Assembly (NCBI GenBank): GCA_028289885.1
Contig: JAQGKX010000151.1
Coordinates: 1 to 42,615 of the forward strand
DNA length: 42,615 nt
Source of the DNA: Sphingomonadales bacterium
Lineage (GTDB): Bacteria; Pseudomonadota; Alphaproteobacteria; Sphingomonadales; Sphingomonadaceae
Direction of reading: 5' to 3'
In this document: piece by piece, positions 24,601 through 33,358 of the stretch
Layout: the number at the start of each line of letters is the position of its first letter
How positions within the stretch are numbered: position 1 is the first letter of the stretch
Notes under the pieces: generated by a model
Told to the model about the DNA's origin: nothing
The model's input: the letters and a program-made list of their open reading frames with translations, nothing else
Database searches by the model: none
Position numbers and translations under genes: made by a program

Positions 24601-25709
24601 CAGGATCGTCGTTGGATCGCGGTAAACCGATACAGATAATGGTGTGGTGTGCGGCACGGGGCGGCATGCGCAGCGTGGTCGAGGCTTATCGAAACGACGG
24701 CTTTCTTGCGGCCGAAAACGTCAGGCTTGTCACGTCCTACGTCGATGGCGGCTTCCTGTGGCGACAAGTCGTGCTGCTTGGCGGCTTGGCCAGGTTTGTC
24801 TGGCTCTTGGCGACGCGACGCGTGGGGTTGGTGCACTGCCATGCGGCAATGAGGGGCAGTTTCTGGCGTAAGGGAATATTCGCGTCGATTGCGCGCCTGT
24901 TCGGGAAGCCTGTCATTCTCCACCTTCACGGTTCCGAGATGACGGCCTTTTATCATGGATTGCCGCCATGGGCGCGCTCGCTTGTGCGGCGGCATCTCGA
25001 AAAGGCCACCTGCGTCATTGCCCTCTCGGAAAGCTGGCGCGACTTCATCCGGTCGATTGCGCCTGCTGCCAATGTCGTCGTCGTGCCGAACTACGTAAAA
25101 TTGCCGCCCTTGCCCGACATTGCCGCGCGTAACGCTGGTGAAATTCTGTTCCTGGGGCTCGTCGGCGATCGCAAGGGCGTCTTCGACCTGATACCCGCGT
25201 TTGCAGCAGTTCATCGCGACCATCCCTCTGCGCGATTGATCATCGGTGGAAATGGCGAGATTGAACGGGCCAAGCTATGTGCTCTGGAAAATGGCGTCTC
25301 CGATGCTGTTGAACTGGTCGGCTGGACCGATGGTCCGGCTAAAGCCGCGTTGCTGGCGCGCGCCGGGATGTTTGTCCTTCCTTCGCATAACGAGGGATTG
25401 CCGATGAGTGTGCTGGAGGCAATGAGCAATGGTCTCCCCGTCATTTCAACGCGCATCGGGGGTATTCCTGAATTGATAACCGATGGCGTGGACGGCATCC
25501 TGATAGAAAGCGGAGACGTGGATGGCCTGGCGGCGGCGCTCGCCGACCTGTTGAGCAATGCGGCGTTGCGCGACCGACTGGGAATTGCGGCGCGTGAAAG
25601 GATCGCTCTCTGCTACAGTGATACCGTCGTGCTGCCCATGCTTGGCCGTCTGTATCGGGAAAGCTGTGGCGAGAACCCGGCAGTTTTACGATCACGGAGC
25701 GCGACATGA
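24597..25709 (+). CDS. Family 4 glycosyltransferase (GT-B)
   Basis: This 370-residue GT4-type enzyme has an acceptor domain with VHCHAAMRGSFWRKG and PVILHLHGSEMTAFYHG. The donor domain has EILFLGLVGDRKGVFDLIPAF, ARLIIGGNGEIERAK and PSHNEGLPMSVLEAMSNGLPVISTRIGGIPELITDGVDGILIESGD, a clear E-x7-E motif. The HLHGS motif is typical of EPS glycosyltransferases of the WcaC/AmsD type. It presumably adds a sugar to the repeat unit. ATG 24597 overlaps the GH10 stop by 4 nt, and its own stop overlaps the acyltransferase ATG by 4 nt; the three genes form one coupled operon. Confidence 0.94.
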   Translation: MTGSSLDRGKPIQIMVWCAARGGMRSVVEAYRNDGFLAAENVRLVTSYVDGGFLWRQVVLLGGLARFVWLLATRRVGLVHCHAAMRGSFWRKGIFASIARLFGKPVILHLHGSEMTAFYHGLPPWARSLVRRHLEKATCVIALSESWRDFIRSIAPAANVVVVPNYVKLPPLPDIAARNAGEILFLGLVGDRKGVFDLIPAFAAVHRDHPSARLIIGGNGEIERAKLCALENGVSDAVELVGWTDGPAKAALLARAGMFVLPSHNEGLPMSVLEAMSNGLPVISTRIGGIPELITDGVDGILIESGDVDGLAAALADLLSNAALRDRLGIAARERIALCYSDTVVLPMLGRLYRESCGENPAVLRSRSAT

Positions 25710-26926
25710 ACGAACAGGTGACAACACAAAACGATGCCGTTGTTCACAAGTCTGCGTTGTCGGTATGGCTCGATTTCTTTCGCTGGGCTGCAGCGTTCGC
25801 GGTCTTATTGGCGCATGTGAGCCACCGTGTGTTGGCGCATTTCGGTGACGTGCCGCATATGCACAAATCTGCACTGGCCTATGCCGTCGGAGGTATCTCG
25901 AGCCTCGGCTCGGCAGCAGTCGTAATATTTTTTGTGTTGAGCGGGTTTCTCGTAGGCGGCGGTACAGTTCGTCAGTACCGAAAAACGGGCCATTTTGGTT
26001 TTTTCGACTATTTCGCGGCACGTCTGTCTCGACTTTGGATTGTTTTGATCCCGGTCTTTGGCATCAGTTTCGTCATGAGCTGGATTGCTGCGGAGTATTT
26101 TATTCCCGATGGACTGCAGGCCCAGCAAGTGTTGGCAGCCGTCGACCTCTCTCACCTGATTTGTAACATCGCGTTTTTGCAAACGGCGGCATGTTCGCAA
26201 TATGGCGGCAACGGAGCCTTATGGTCCCTGTTCAACGAATTCTGGTATTACGTGGCGTGGCCACCTGTCATGCTGGCAATTTGGGGCGTGGGATATACAC
26301 GAACGTTTCGGTACTTTTTATTTATACTTCCCGTTGTTGCTTTAAGCATGTTATCGCATTGGCAGTTCGTCGGGTCGAACATTGCAGTTTATTTCGGGAT
26401 TTGGTTGATCGGGGTATTCGCTGCGGACTTCTCATCCACTCGCTTCAAAATGCCAGTTGCCCCGTCGGCACTGATTTTCGTGGCAACGGTATTTGTCTGG
26501 CGCTTGTTCAGCTCAAGTGAAGTGCAAGGGACAAATTTCTGGCGCGAGTTTCCATTGGATTTGTTATTGGCGGTCGGTTTCGCGAATTTGGTAATCGCCA
26601 TGAAAGCATCTTCTGGTTTGCGCTTTCCACCCTTTAAACGGCTTCATCAGCCAATGGCTGGTTTTTCATTCACCCTTTATTGCATCCACACTCCCCTGCT
26701 CAATTTCATGGGTCTAATCATGCTTTCGCTTTGGGCCACTGGCTCGCACATGCTGCCATCGTCAAAGGCGTTCCTTATTTACGGGGCAAATGTCTTGATT
26801 TGCCTCGTGGTCGCCTATCTGCTCTCGTTAGCAACCGAGCGGCACACATACCAACTACGCATATTGATGGCGCGAAAGATGCGTGAAGTGCGTGATTACT
26901 GGACAAGGACTCCGATCACCCCCTGA
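25706..26926 (+). CDS. Acyltransferase 3 family membrane protein
   Basis: A 406-residue acyltransferase-3 protein with about ten hydrophobic segments and no SGNH domain. Motifs: WLDFFRWAAAFAVLLAHVSHRV (R...H), LGSAAVVIFFVLSGFLVGGG, and NGALWSLFNEFWYYVAWPPVML. The last helix region has FSFTLYCIHTPLL, usual for this family. It is the fourth AT3 protein in the locus and probably decorates the EPS. ATG 25706 overlaps the glycosyltransferase stop (ATGA), and its 3' end overlaps the convergent PssE-like gene by 11 nt. Confidence 0.94.
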   Translation: MNEQVTTQNDAVVHKSALSVWLDFFRWAAAFAVLLAHVSHRVLAHFGDVPHMHKSALAYAVGGISSLGSAAVVIFFVLSGFLVGGGTVRQYRKTGHFGFFDYFAARLSRLWIVLIPVFGISFVMSWIAAEYFIPDGLQAQQVLAAVDLSHLICNIAFLQTAACSQYGGNGALWSLFNEFWYYVAWPPVMLAIWGVGYTRTFRYFLFILPVVALSMLSHWQFVGSNIAVYFGIWLIGVFAADFSSTRFKMPVAPSALIFVATVFVWRLFSSSEVQGTNFWREFPLDLLLAVGFANLVIAMKASSGLRFPPFKRLHQPMAGFSFTLYCIHTPLLNFMGLIMLSLWATGSHMLPSSKAFLIYGANVLICLVVAYLLSLATERHTYQLRILMARKMREVRDYWTRTPITP

Positions 26927-27413
26927 CTGGTTCGGGCTTTGACTCATCAGTGATGAAAGACCGCAGCCGGGCGATCAAAGGCGCGCTTTTAGCGCTGTTG
27001 CCCATTTCCAGGGGCAGAAGCGACGGCCTCAGCAGCAGCTCCTCCAGTTCCTCGTCGGTGCGTGCGATGTAGATTCCCTCGCGGTCTTCCAGTGAGGCCA
27101 CTGTTGCCAGTTGGTGCTCGTTGCGATGTTCCCCGAGACTCGCTCTCCTCGGGAACAGGATCAGCGGCTTTGCGCTGCGACCCGCGCACAGGATCGTCCC
27201 GATCCCGGCGTGGCCGACTATCAGGCTAGCCTTTGCGACCAGTTCGTCGAAGGTTTTTGGATCGAGCTGCGCGTGCGCCGTCAGATGCCCCGGCCGGGCC
27301 CCCGCATCGCAAGTCTGTGCAACCATGTCCAGGCCGTGGCGTCCCGCGATTTCGTCAAGCAGCGTGATCAGGCGCGGGAAGGGCAATTGCGTTCCGACGG
27401 TCGCGAAGATCAT
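26916..27413 (-). CDS. PssE/Alg13-like glycosyltransferase subunit (GT28 C-domain)
   Basis: The 165-residue protein begins MIFATVGTQLPFPRLI, the Alg13/EpsF/PssE start. It has the donor-site motifs KASLIVGHAGIGTIL and SAKPLILFPRRASLGEHRNEHQ, typical of the C-terminal half of GT28 (MurG-like) enzymes. Alone it is half an enzyme; it pairs with the Alg14-like protein encoded just upstream. In Rhizobium the PssD/PssE pair adds glucuronic acid to the first glucose of EPS, so a similar second-step role is plausible here. Its start overlaps the PssD-like stop by 4 nt (27410-27413), so equal production of the two halves is likely. Confidence 0.92.
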   Translation of the reverse strand: MIFATVGTQLPFPRLITLLDEIAGRHGLDMVAQTCDAGARPGHLTAHAQLDPKTFDELVAKASLIVGHAGIGTILCAGRSAKPLILFPRRASLGEHRNEHQLATVASLEDREGIYIARTDEELEELLLRPSLLPLEMGNSAKSAPLIARLRSFITDESKPEPVRG

Positions 27414-27877
27414 AGCACCGACCCCTCATATTCGGCTCCGGTTGCCGCCGCGACCGCAGGCCATTGCGACATCCACAGGTCGGCGTGACGCTTTGCCTTG
27501 GTCCCCGCCATCGACAGTTCCTCGGCGTTTGCAACGCTATCGACCCATATCGTCCGCGCGCCCATCCTCTTGCCGAGCGCCAGTGCGATGACGCCGGGCA
27601 GGGCACCTGTCGTGATGATGACATCGGGCCTCACCCTCGCGATCAACAGGGCAAGTTGAACGACACAAAGGACTGCCTGCATCGGTCGGTTGCGATTGCA
27701 GTCGGGAATGATCCGCACATTGGCCAAGCCGGCGCGCTCCCCCAGCCCCGAAAGGGTCGTAGCATAGGTGACTGCAAGGTCCGCAAATGCGGGTCGAAGC
27801 AGCATCATCTGCTCCCAGTGGCCGCCGCCCGAAGCGACGGCCAGAACCTTGCGGCTTTGAATCATTTTATTGGACAT
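27410..27877 (-). CDS. PssD/Alg14-like glycosyltransferase subunit
   Basis: A 155-residue Alg14/PssD family protein. Motifs are KVLAVASGGGHWEQMMLLRPAF (the GGGH acceptor-side loop), VCVVQLALLIARVRPDVIITTGALPGVIALALGKRMGARTIWVDSVANAEELS and a C-terminal QWP motif (LWMSQWPAVA). In the family, this subunit anchors the enzyme at the membrane and contributes the acceptor site, while the Alg13/PssE half binds the nucleotide sugar. The hydrophobic stretch around residues 65-80 fits membrane attachment. It follows the SGNH gene by 67 nt and is coupled to the PssE-like gene. Confidence 0.92.
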   Translation of the reverse strand: MSNKMIQSRKVLAVASGGGHWEQMMLLRPAFADLAVTYATTLSGLGERAGLANVRIIPDCNRNRPMQAVLCVVQLALLIARVRPDVIITTGALPGVIALALGKRMGARTIWVDSVANAEELSMAGTKAKRHADLWMSQWPAVAAATGAEYEGSVL

Positions 27878-27944
27878 AGCGGCTCATACTGGCGGACCTA
27901 ACATCGATGCTGCAGTGCATCAACCGACGCTTTGTTACCAACTG

Positions 27945-29465
27945 TTACAGCCCCCAGGGGGGCCTGGGATCGGCGATCTTGCGATAAATCGGTCGATCGA
28001 TCTTGGCCGTGAAGGACGACGACATGGTTTTGGGCCAATAGATGGACAAGATCGTGCCACCAATCCGATCGAAAATAGCCCCCGGTGGGATTTGCATCGG
28101 CTTGGTCACGATCCAATATCCGCCCCGGCCAGGATAGGATGTCGAAAACTGCACGCTGCTCTCGTTCATCGCTATTTGTGCCACGCGGGCAGTCGAACCC
28201 TGACCAACGCTCGCGGTCATTCGAGCGACCGAAAAGGACGCGGCGTCATTCGCTTCGACGTGCAGGTACATCTGAATCCAGTCGCCCGCCGCCAGACCCG
28301 CTGGAGCGATGACGGGCGGGAATTGGATATCGGCCTGGTGATAAGCCGTGCCCAACGCGTCGTTCAGCGGATTCACGGCGAGCACTATCCGGTTATAGGT
28401 TCCCGCCGCTTCGATCGATGCCGCCACCCCCGACGTTCCGCGAGTTCGGTTGACGACATAGCCGGTTGGAACGGTTCCGGTCGCCCCGTTCTGCAACGTG
28501 CCGGTCGTGCCATTCATTTGCGCAATGCTGCTGGCGAGGTAGTTCGCGAGGGTGACATCGGTGCTGAAAATGGTGCCTGCCGCGATCATCGACTGCAATA
28601 CCGGCAACAGATATTGAACGCCGATGACATACGCTCCGGCAGGCCCGGGGTGAACGTTATCGCTGCTGAACAGGCTGGTGTTGATCCCGTCCGGACCGGT
28701 CGAGGAGACGAGCGCGTCGTAAGGGTCGAGTATTTTGACTCCCGATCGACCCGCCTGCGCCCTGACCCATGTGTTGACGTCACGAATTACCTGATGGCGC
28801 AGGTCGCCAACCGGCCAGTCCGCCCGCGGGTAAAGCGTGGAGAGGACCACCCAGATCCCGCGCTGCGTCGCATTGCTGATGATCGCATCCAGCTTGCCCG
28901 TGACATAGGCCGCACTCGCGCCATTGCCAGCTCCCCCGGTTGCGCCTGGATCGGCACTGGCTGGATCGCCAGAGTTGATCGAATTCGTGCCCGCGTTCAG
29001 GATCAATATCTGCGGATTGCGAGAAAGCGCATAGGCGGTGCGGTTCAATATCCCGAACCCATTCCCCACCCGGCCATCGACGAGATGATCCCCGGCAATC
29101 CCCTGATTGGCACCGCTCCACTGAATGCCCTGTCCGGCACCAGCCCAGGGGGAAGCCGGGTCATACCAATAATCGAAGTTGAACCGGGGGTCTGCTGCAA
29201 GCGCCGCCTCGATCACGCCCGATGCGCTTTGGCCGACCGCAAGCGTTCCGATGGAGAAAGCGTTGAACTGGGTAAAACTGTCACCGAAACCCTCGACACG
29301 GGCACCGGTGGGGAGTGGCAAGGCGGGCAGCGCAATCAGTGTACCGGGCAGTGAGGGCGCGGCACTGGCGCCCGCGAACGCGGTGGGCACGGTGCCCGAT
29401 GTCTGGGACGACGATGGCCCGGTGAGCGAAATCAGCGCAACCAGCGCAATGACGACCCGGCGCAT
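27945..29465 (-). CDS. Secreted SGNH/GDSL esterase with extra C-terminal domain
   Basis: The 506-residue product has a signal peptide (MRRVVIALVALISLTGPSSS). The SGNH hydrolase domain has block I VEGFGDSFTQF (nucleophile Ser63), block III LILNAGTNSIN and block V SSDNVHPGPAGAYV (Asp/His). The region after about residue 290 has no similarity that I recognise; its polar, beta-rich look suggests a carbohydrate-binding or beta-sandwich domain. It probably removes ester groups from the EPS in the periplasm or outside the cell, opposing the acyltransferases. ATG 29465 overlaps the stop of the upstream small secreted protein by one base (TAATG). The frame is open to 30008, but the upstream part is antisense-like sequence without a signal peptide. 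Confidence 0.9.
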   Translation of the reverse strand: MRRVVIALVALISLTGPSSSQTSGTVPTAFAGASAAPSLPGTLIALPALPLPTGARVEGFGDSFTQFNAFSIGTLAVGQSASGVIEAALAADPRFNFDYWYDPASPWAGAGQGIQWSGANQGIAGDHLVDGRVGNGFGILNRTAYALSRNPQILILNAGTNSINSGDPASADPGATGGAGNGASAAYVTGKLDAIISNATQRGIWVVLSTLYPRADWPVGDLRHQVIRDVNTWVRAQAGRSGVKILDPYDALVSSTGPDGINTSLFSSDNVHPGPAGAYVIGVQYLLPVLQSMIAAGTIFSTDVTLANYLASSIAQMNGTTGTLQNGATGTVPTGYVVNRTRGTSGVAASIEAAGTYNRIVLAVNPLNDALGTAYHQADIQFPPVIAPAGLAAGDWIQMYLHVEANDAASFSVARMTASVGQGSTARVAQIAMNESSVQFSTSYPGRGGYWIVTKPMQIPPGAIFDRIGGTILSIYWPKTMSSSFTAKIDRPIYRKIADPRPPWGL

Positions 29466-29944
29466 TATGGTACCCGCGCGAGTGTGACGTTGCACCCGAC
29501 CGAACCAAGCGGCAGGACCGCATCGACGACCGCGTTGCCGCTCAGGGCAATCAGCATTCCACCAGTGGTGTCGCTCGCCGTCTTGGTCAGCATCGGGAGC
29601 ATCGTTGCGCCATCCGGCCCCCGGTATCGCACCGCCAGCGAACCCGCATTGTAACTCGTACACATTTGGCTGACGACATAATTGCCACCGCTGACGGCTG
29701 TCGCGACCGAAGGGGTATTGGCAGCGACAAGTGTCAGGCTTTCCTGTTTCGTGGTCACTGGCATCGGCACCATGGTGCTCACGGTCGAACAGCTTCCATC
29801 GGCTTGCCTGACGCAAAGTGCGGTCCCCGGCGCGTATCCTGCGGGATATTGAATCGAATCGACCGTTTGCGCAGATAGCGGCACGGCACCTGTCCCAAGC
29901 AGCAGCCCCGCCGCCGCCTTCAGAATATGTCTCGAACGAATCAT
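29465..29944 (-). CDS. Small secreted protein of unknown function, coupled to the SGNH esterase
   Basis: This 159-residue protein has a signal peptide (IRSRHILKAAAGLLLGTGAVPLSAQ). The mature part is polar and beta-rich, with three cysteines (ALCVRQADGSCS, QMCTSYN, GSVGCN). The pattern SLAVRYRGPDGATMLPMLTKTASDTTGGMLIALSG looks like a small beta-sandwich or trimeric surface domain. I recognise no family. ATG 29944 is chosen because GGAGG lies five bases upstream; three further in-frame ATGs lie just before it. Its stop overlaps the SGNH start by one base, so the two proteins are probably made together and may act as a pair. Confidence 0.75.
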   Translation of the reverse strand: MIRSRHILKAAAGLLLGTGAVPLSAQTVDSIQYPAGYAPGTALCVRQADGSCSTVSTMVPMPVTTKQESLTLVAANTPSVATAVSGGNYVVSQMCTSYNAGSLAVRYRGPDGATMLPMLTKTASDTTGGMLIALSGNAVVDAVLPLGSVGCNVTLARVP

Positions 29945-29949
29945 CATAG

Positions 29950-29954
29950 CCTCC
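29950..29954 (-). promoter_or_regulatory. Shine-Dalgarno deciding among four clustered ATGs
   Basis: GGAGG on the minus strand lies five bases before ATG 29944; the in-frame ATGs at 29947, 29956 and 29965 are badly spaced relative to it. Confidence 0.6.
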
Positions 29955-30038
29955 ATAATCGCCATCGTTCGCCTTATGTTCTTGAGGCATTGCTGTAGGA
30001 CAGGCCAAAGTGAGCCATAGCGTTTAAGCGGGCAGGGC

Positions 30039-31370
30039 CTATTGGGACGCCACGGTTCCCGGGAGACATTGCGCGGCGTTATCGCGGGCAACTTCCTTGC
30101 AGTTCCATAAGGATTCCTGGGTGCCGCCCTCGCGTTTCGTGAAGGAGAAACTTGCCGATCCGGGGCGGCCACCGATTACTACGTCGGGAATGGCGGCAGC
30201 GGAACGCCAGCCGTAAACAGAGCAGGGGGACTTGCCGGCACAGATTTTCCATGCGGTGATCGCATAGCTGCCCGGATAGTCATTGCCGCCGAACAGGACG
30301 TAATAAATGTGTCGCGCCTCGTCGGAACGGGCCACGCCGCCGCTCGCCTCCACGACGCCCCGACCCGCAACCGTCACCGTTGGGCGGAGGACGAAAGCTG
30401 CTGGTGTGTTTGCGGCTCCAATACCATCGGTTGTAGGCGACGCATCGGCAAAGGACGCGACGGGCGACGAATAGCGGGCGAAGCGCGCGTCGATCAATTC
30501 AGGTCCCGCATAGGCGCCACGGAAAGCCGCCGGTTGTCCCCACGCGCCGCGCCAGCGAAAAAACAAATGCCCGTGGAAAGCAGTTATCTTGTCCATCTGG
30601 CCCGACCAGCGCGGCAGGACCCAGTCGGTGTGATAGTGAGTGGCGTTGCCGACAAGACTGAAAACCCCGCCCGTCAAGGCGCGCTCCGCGCTTGCCCGCG
30701 CGCGAAGCAAGGCGTCCGGCGACGGCGACCGGCGAAGCATTGCCCCGTCGCAAGCGAAGGTGAACTGGCAGCCGGTGGATCGCGCCATACCCTGCGAAAC
30801 GACTCCGCATACGCTTTTGGGAAAGGCTGGATGCCTTAAACGATTGAGCACGACCTGGACGACGGCGGACTGTCCCGCGGCATCGTTACCCGCTTCATAA
30901 TAAGCAGCCAGTGCAAGGCAGGTCAGCGCCTCCTCATGCTCCTGTGGCGTTCCCATCAGGATAAAAGGGCGTGCTGGCATGATCGGCGCGGTTGAAAACG
31001 GCACGGCCGCATTGACCCGGCGGGCGACATCTTCGGTGACGTTGAGATAATCGACCGGTTCGACTTGCGGAGTGACATTGGGGTCGGGAGCATCGGTCGC
31101 GGTGCCGGTCGATGACTTTGCCAGTGCGACGATCGCCAGGTCTTCGCGCGAATAGTTATGCGATGGCGTGGCTGCCGGGTCGAGCACGACCCAGAACGCC
31201 GTGCCAAGCAGGCCGACAAGGGCCGCGACGACGACAAAGCCTATCCAGCGACGTGCGCGCCACGGTATGAAGTCGCGTGTCGCCAACCGCTCGATCCAGC
31301 TGACGGCGGGCACGTTTTCGGGCCGACCCGGAACTTCCGTGCCCATTAGAGGGAGGCGATCAATATGCAT
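30039..31370 (-). CDS. SleB-type cell wall hydrolase (Hydrolase_2), membrane-anchored
   Basis: A 443-residue protein with a cytoplasmic N-terminus and one membrane anchor (about 43-62, WIGFVVVAALVGLLGTAFWVV). A SleB-like hydrolase domain follows (about 145-275): CLALAAYYEAGNDAAGQSAVVQVVLNRLRHPAFPKSVCGVV and CQFTFACDG. The Glu in YYEAGND is the expected catalytic acid. The C-terminal 170 residues are not recognised. Such enzymes cleave peptidoglycan glycan strands, and here one may open the wall for the EPS export machine. Its start lies inside the end of the glycosylphosphotransferase gene (11-nt overlap), so it is cotranscribed with chain initiation. Confidence 0.9.
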   Translation of the reverse strand: MHIDRLPLMGTEVPGRPENVPAVSWIERLATRDFIPWRARRWIGFVVVAALVGLLGTAFWVVLDPAATPSHNYSREDLAIVALAKSSTGTATDAPDPNVTPQVEPVDYLNVTEDVARRVNAAVPFSTAPIMPARPFILMGTPQEHEEALTCLALAAYYEAGNDAAGQSAVVQVVLNRLRHPAFPKSVCGVVSQGMARSTGCQFTFACDGAMLRRSPSPDALLRARASAERALTGGVFSLVGNATHYHTDWVLPRWSGQMDKITAFHGHLFFRWRGAWGQPAAFRGAYAGPELIDARFARYSSPVASFADASPTTDGIGAANTPAAFVLRPTVTVAGRGVVEASGGVARSDEARHIYYVLFGGNDYPGSYAITAWKICAGKSPCSVYGWRSAAAIPDVVIGGRPGSASFSFTKREGGTQESLWNCKEVARDNAAQCLPGTVASQ

Positions 31371-32742
31371 TACGGTGAACGATTACCTTCATCGTCGACA
31401 GCATTATCATAAAGTCGCGCCACATGCTCCAGCCATTGAGATACTCGAGATCGGCCTGTAGCCTGTTGACGAGATCATCGCGACGCGGCGTTGCACCACG
31501 GAACCCGCGAACCTGTGCAAGACCGGTCAGCCCCGGCTTGCAACTGTGCCGATGATGGTACCGAACATCGACCTCCCAGAACAGTTCGTCACCCGCGAGC
31601 GATCCAAGCGCGTGAGGCCGCGGGCCGACGATGCTCATGTTGCCGACCAGCACGTTGACCAGCTGCGGCAGTTCATCGAGGCTCGTTGCCCGGATGAAGC
31701 GTCCGACGCGCGTGATGCGGTCGTCGTCCCGGCTGGCCGAGCGATTGCCTGAAAGGTCAGTCGTTTCGATGCGCATCGAACGAAACTTGAGCATCGAGAA
31801 CAGTCTGTTACCTAAACCGACGCGGTGTTGCTGAAAGAGGGCGGGGCCATTGCTGTCGAGTTTGATCGCACAGGCAACGACGATCATCAACGGCGCGAAA
31901 AAGACCAGGGCGACCGATGCGATGCAAAGATCGATCGTTCGCTTGAGCAGGCGATCCCGTGTCGCCATCGGCCCCGACGAGATGAGCACGGTCGAAAGTC
32001 CGGCGACGTGATGCTGGCCGACAATGCCGATTTCGTCGAGTTCGGGCACGATCAACTGGGCGCGGACATCGATGCCTTTCAGCGCCAATGCCCAGGCCGT
32101 GCGACGTTCGGGCGGGCAGGCGACAGTGACGCTATCGACGCCGTTCAGCCTGCGCGCCAACTGGTCGAGCACGAACGGATCGTTCAACTGCATGTCGGGT
32201 ACTCGGTCCAGGGTCAGCAATTGCATGCCGTGCGGATGCGCAACTTCGATACTGTCGACAACGAGGATATTCGTCATCGCGGTGTCGGGAAACAGAAGCG
32301 ATGTGACGCGTCCGAAAGCAGCCCGCAATACTACCATAAGTGCGGCGGATGCAGCCACACCGTAAAACAGCAACAACCGCGAAAGTTCGTCGGTGGCTTT
32401 GAGAGTGAAACTGACGAACAGGACGATCAGGACAGATGAAAGCAACGACCCGAATGTGGGGACGATGCCCGAACGCCATTTCTGTAATACCCCGGCGCGA
32501 TAGGTAGGCGCATTGAATATCCAGAAGATCGGCAAAAGGGCGACGACCCATGTCATTGCCTGGGACGCCATCGGGTGGCCGAACCGCAATGAACTCGCGA
32601 GCGAAAAGCCGCCCAGAATCGCGAGAACGTCCAACCCTGCCGATGTTACATGGCAACGCTGGCGCAGGCGGCGCAGCGTACTTGCCTGCGCTGCAGCAGA
32701 AAAAAGGTTGTCCGGCCGTGGGCTGAAACTGACATGCTTCAA
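31360..32742 (-). CDS. Polyprenyl glycosylphosphotransferase (EPS chain initiation, WcaJ/ExoY/GumD type)
   Basis: This enzyme (460 residues) transfers a hexose-1-phosphate, usually glucose or galactose, from UDP-sugar to undecaprenyl phosphate. It has an N-terminal set of four membrane helices (about 25-130) and a middle CoA-binding-like domain. The C-terminal transferase domain has [74 protein letters not shown] and [19 protein letters not shown]. The start is chosen as TTG 32742 because AAAGGGGG lies five bases upstream; ATG 32766 and ATG 32820 lack a good site. It heads the operon that ends with the PssD/PssE pair. Confidence 0.95.
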   Translation of the reverse strand: MKHVSFSPRPDNLFSAAAQASTLRRLRQRCHVTSAGLDVLAILGGFSLASSLRFGHPMASQAMTWVVALLPIFWIFNAPTYRAGVLQKWRSGIVPTFGSLLSSVLIVLFVSFTLKATDELSRLLLFYGVAASAALMVVLRAAFGRVTSLLFPDTAMTNILVVDSIEVAHPHGMQLLTLDRVPDMQLNDPFVLDQLARRLNGVDSVTVACPPERRTAWALALKGIDVRAQLIVPELDEIGIVGQHHVAGLSTVLISSGPMATRDRLLKRTIDLCIASVALVFFAPLMIVVACAIKLDSNGPALFQQHRVGLGNRLFSMLKFRSMRIETTDLSGNRSASRDDDRITRVGRFIRATSLDELPQLVNVLVGNMSIVGPRPHALGSLAGDELFWEVDVRYHHRHSCKPGLTGLAQVRGFRGATPRRDDLVNRLQADLEYLNGWSMWRDFMIMLSTMKVIVHRNAY

Positions 32743-32747
32743 AATAA

Positions 32748-32755
32748 CCCCCTTT
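32748..32755 (-). promoter_or_regulatory. Ribosome binding site supporting the TTG start of the glycosylphosphotransferase
   Basis: AAAGGGGG on the minus strand, five bases before TTG 32742. Confidence 0.65.
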
Positions 32756-32814
32756 ATTTCAACCATTCGAACTCTGCGTGGCGAGTGACAGATCATTATG
32801 ACCGGCAAATCGTT

Positions 32815-32829
32815 TTGCACTGCACCATA
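32815..32829. promoter_or_regulatory. TGCACTGCA-type element upstream of the EPS-initiating gene (copy 1)
   Basis: TTGCACTGCACCATA is found here and again, letter for letter, at 34888-34902. It lies 73 nt before the TTG start of the glycosylphosphotransferase (minus strand) and 180 nt before the small ORF at 33010 (plus strand). TGC-rich sites of this kind are bound by PhaR-type regulators in some alphaproteobacteria; that link is an inference. A CATAAT sequence at about 32795-32800 on the minus strand could be the -10 of the EPS gene. Confidence 0.5.
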
Positions 32830-33009
32830 AACATGTCAAATTGGATCGTGGTAAATGTCCCAATATCGGCGATATACCGCACTATCTTTCCGACGTGCCG
32901 AGCCGTAGTCCACAATAAGCAGCTCGTTTGCCCGCCACTTTTATCCGGCGAATGATCACTTGCGAGGAACCCGCTGGATCAATATTCGTTGTGATCTTAA
33001 GAGGTTGCA

Positions 33010-33213
33010 ATGATAAGTTGTTCGGAATTCGATAAACTTACGACCGAGGCGCACGGCGACGCAGCGCCCCGGTTTGTTTCGCTTGACCGAATCGATTGCG
33101 ACCAGCCCTTGATTGCTCCGACCTCCGCACTTTCGGCCGTTCAACTTTTGGCTCTGGTCGGGGCGGGCGTTGCGTGCTGGGCAATCATCGCGCTCGGCAT
33201 TTCGCTGATTTAA
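33010..33213 (+). CDS. Small hypothetical membrane protein
   Basis: This 67-residue ORF has a polar N-terminal half (ISCSEFDKLTTEAHGDAAPRF) and a C-terminal hydrophobic segment (about 43-66, VQLLALVGAGVACWAIIALG). It would be a tail-anchored or single-pass protein. ATG 33010 has AAGAGG at good spacing. I recognise no family. It lies divergent from the glycosylphosphotransferase and 145 nt before the transglutaminase-like peptidase gene. Confidence 0.55.
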   Translation: MISCSEFDKLTTEAHGDAAPRFVSLDRIDCDQPLIAPTSALSAVQLLALVGAGVACWAIIALGISLI

Positions 33214-33358
33214 GCCCGTTGTCGCCACGGCAAAGGGTCTGTCCCGGCCCGTGCACCTGCCTCCAACCCGACATGGCAAACGCCGCGTAAACCTTTCCTC
33301 TGAACCATGTTGAAAGTGGCTTCGCCGCACATCGGTCCTCACTTCGAGGAGATCGACT

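Noticed and set aside
27870-29354. A 494-codon open frame on the plus strand, antisense to the SGNH esterase
   Set aside because: Its translation is rich in Arg/His/Asp and lacks hydrophobic or domain structure, as expected for the shadow of a GC-rich gene. The minus-strand frame has a signal peptide and a full SGNH triad.
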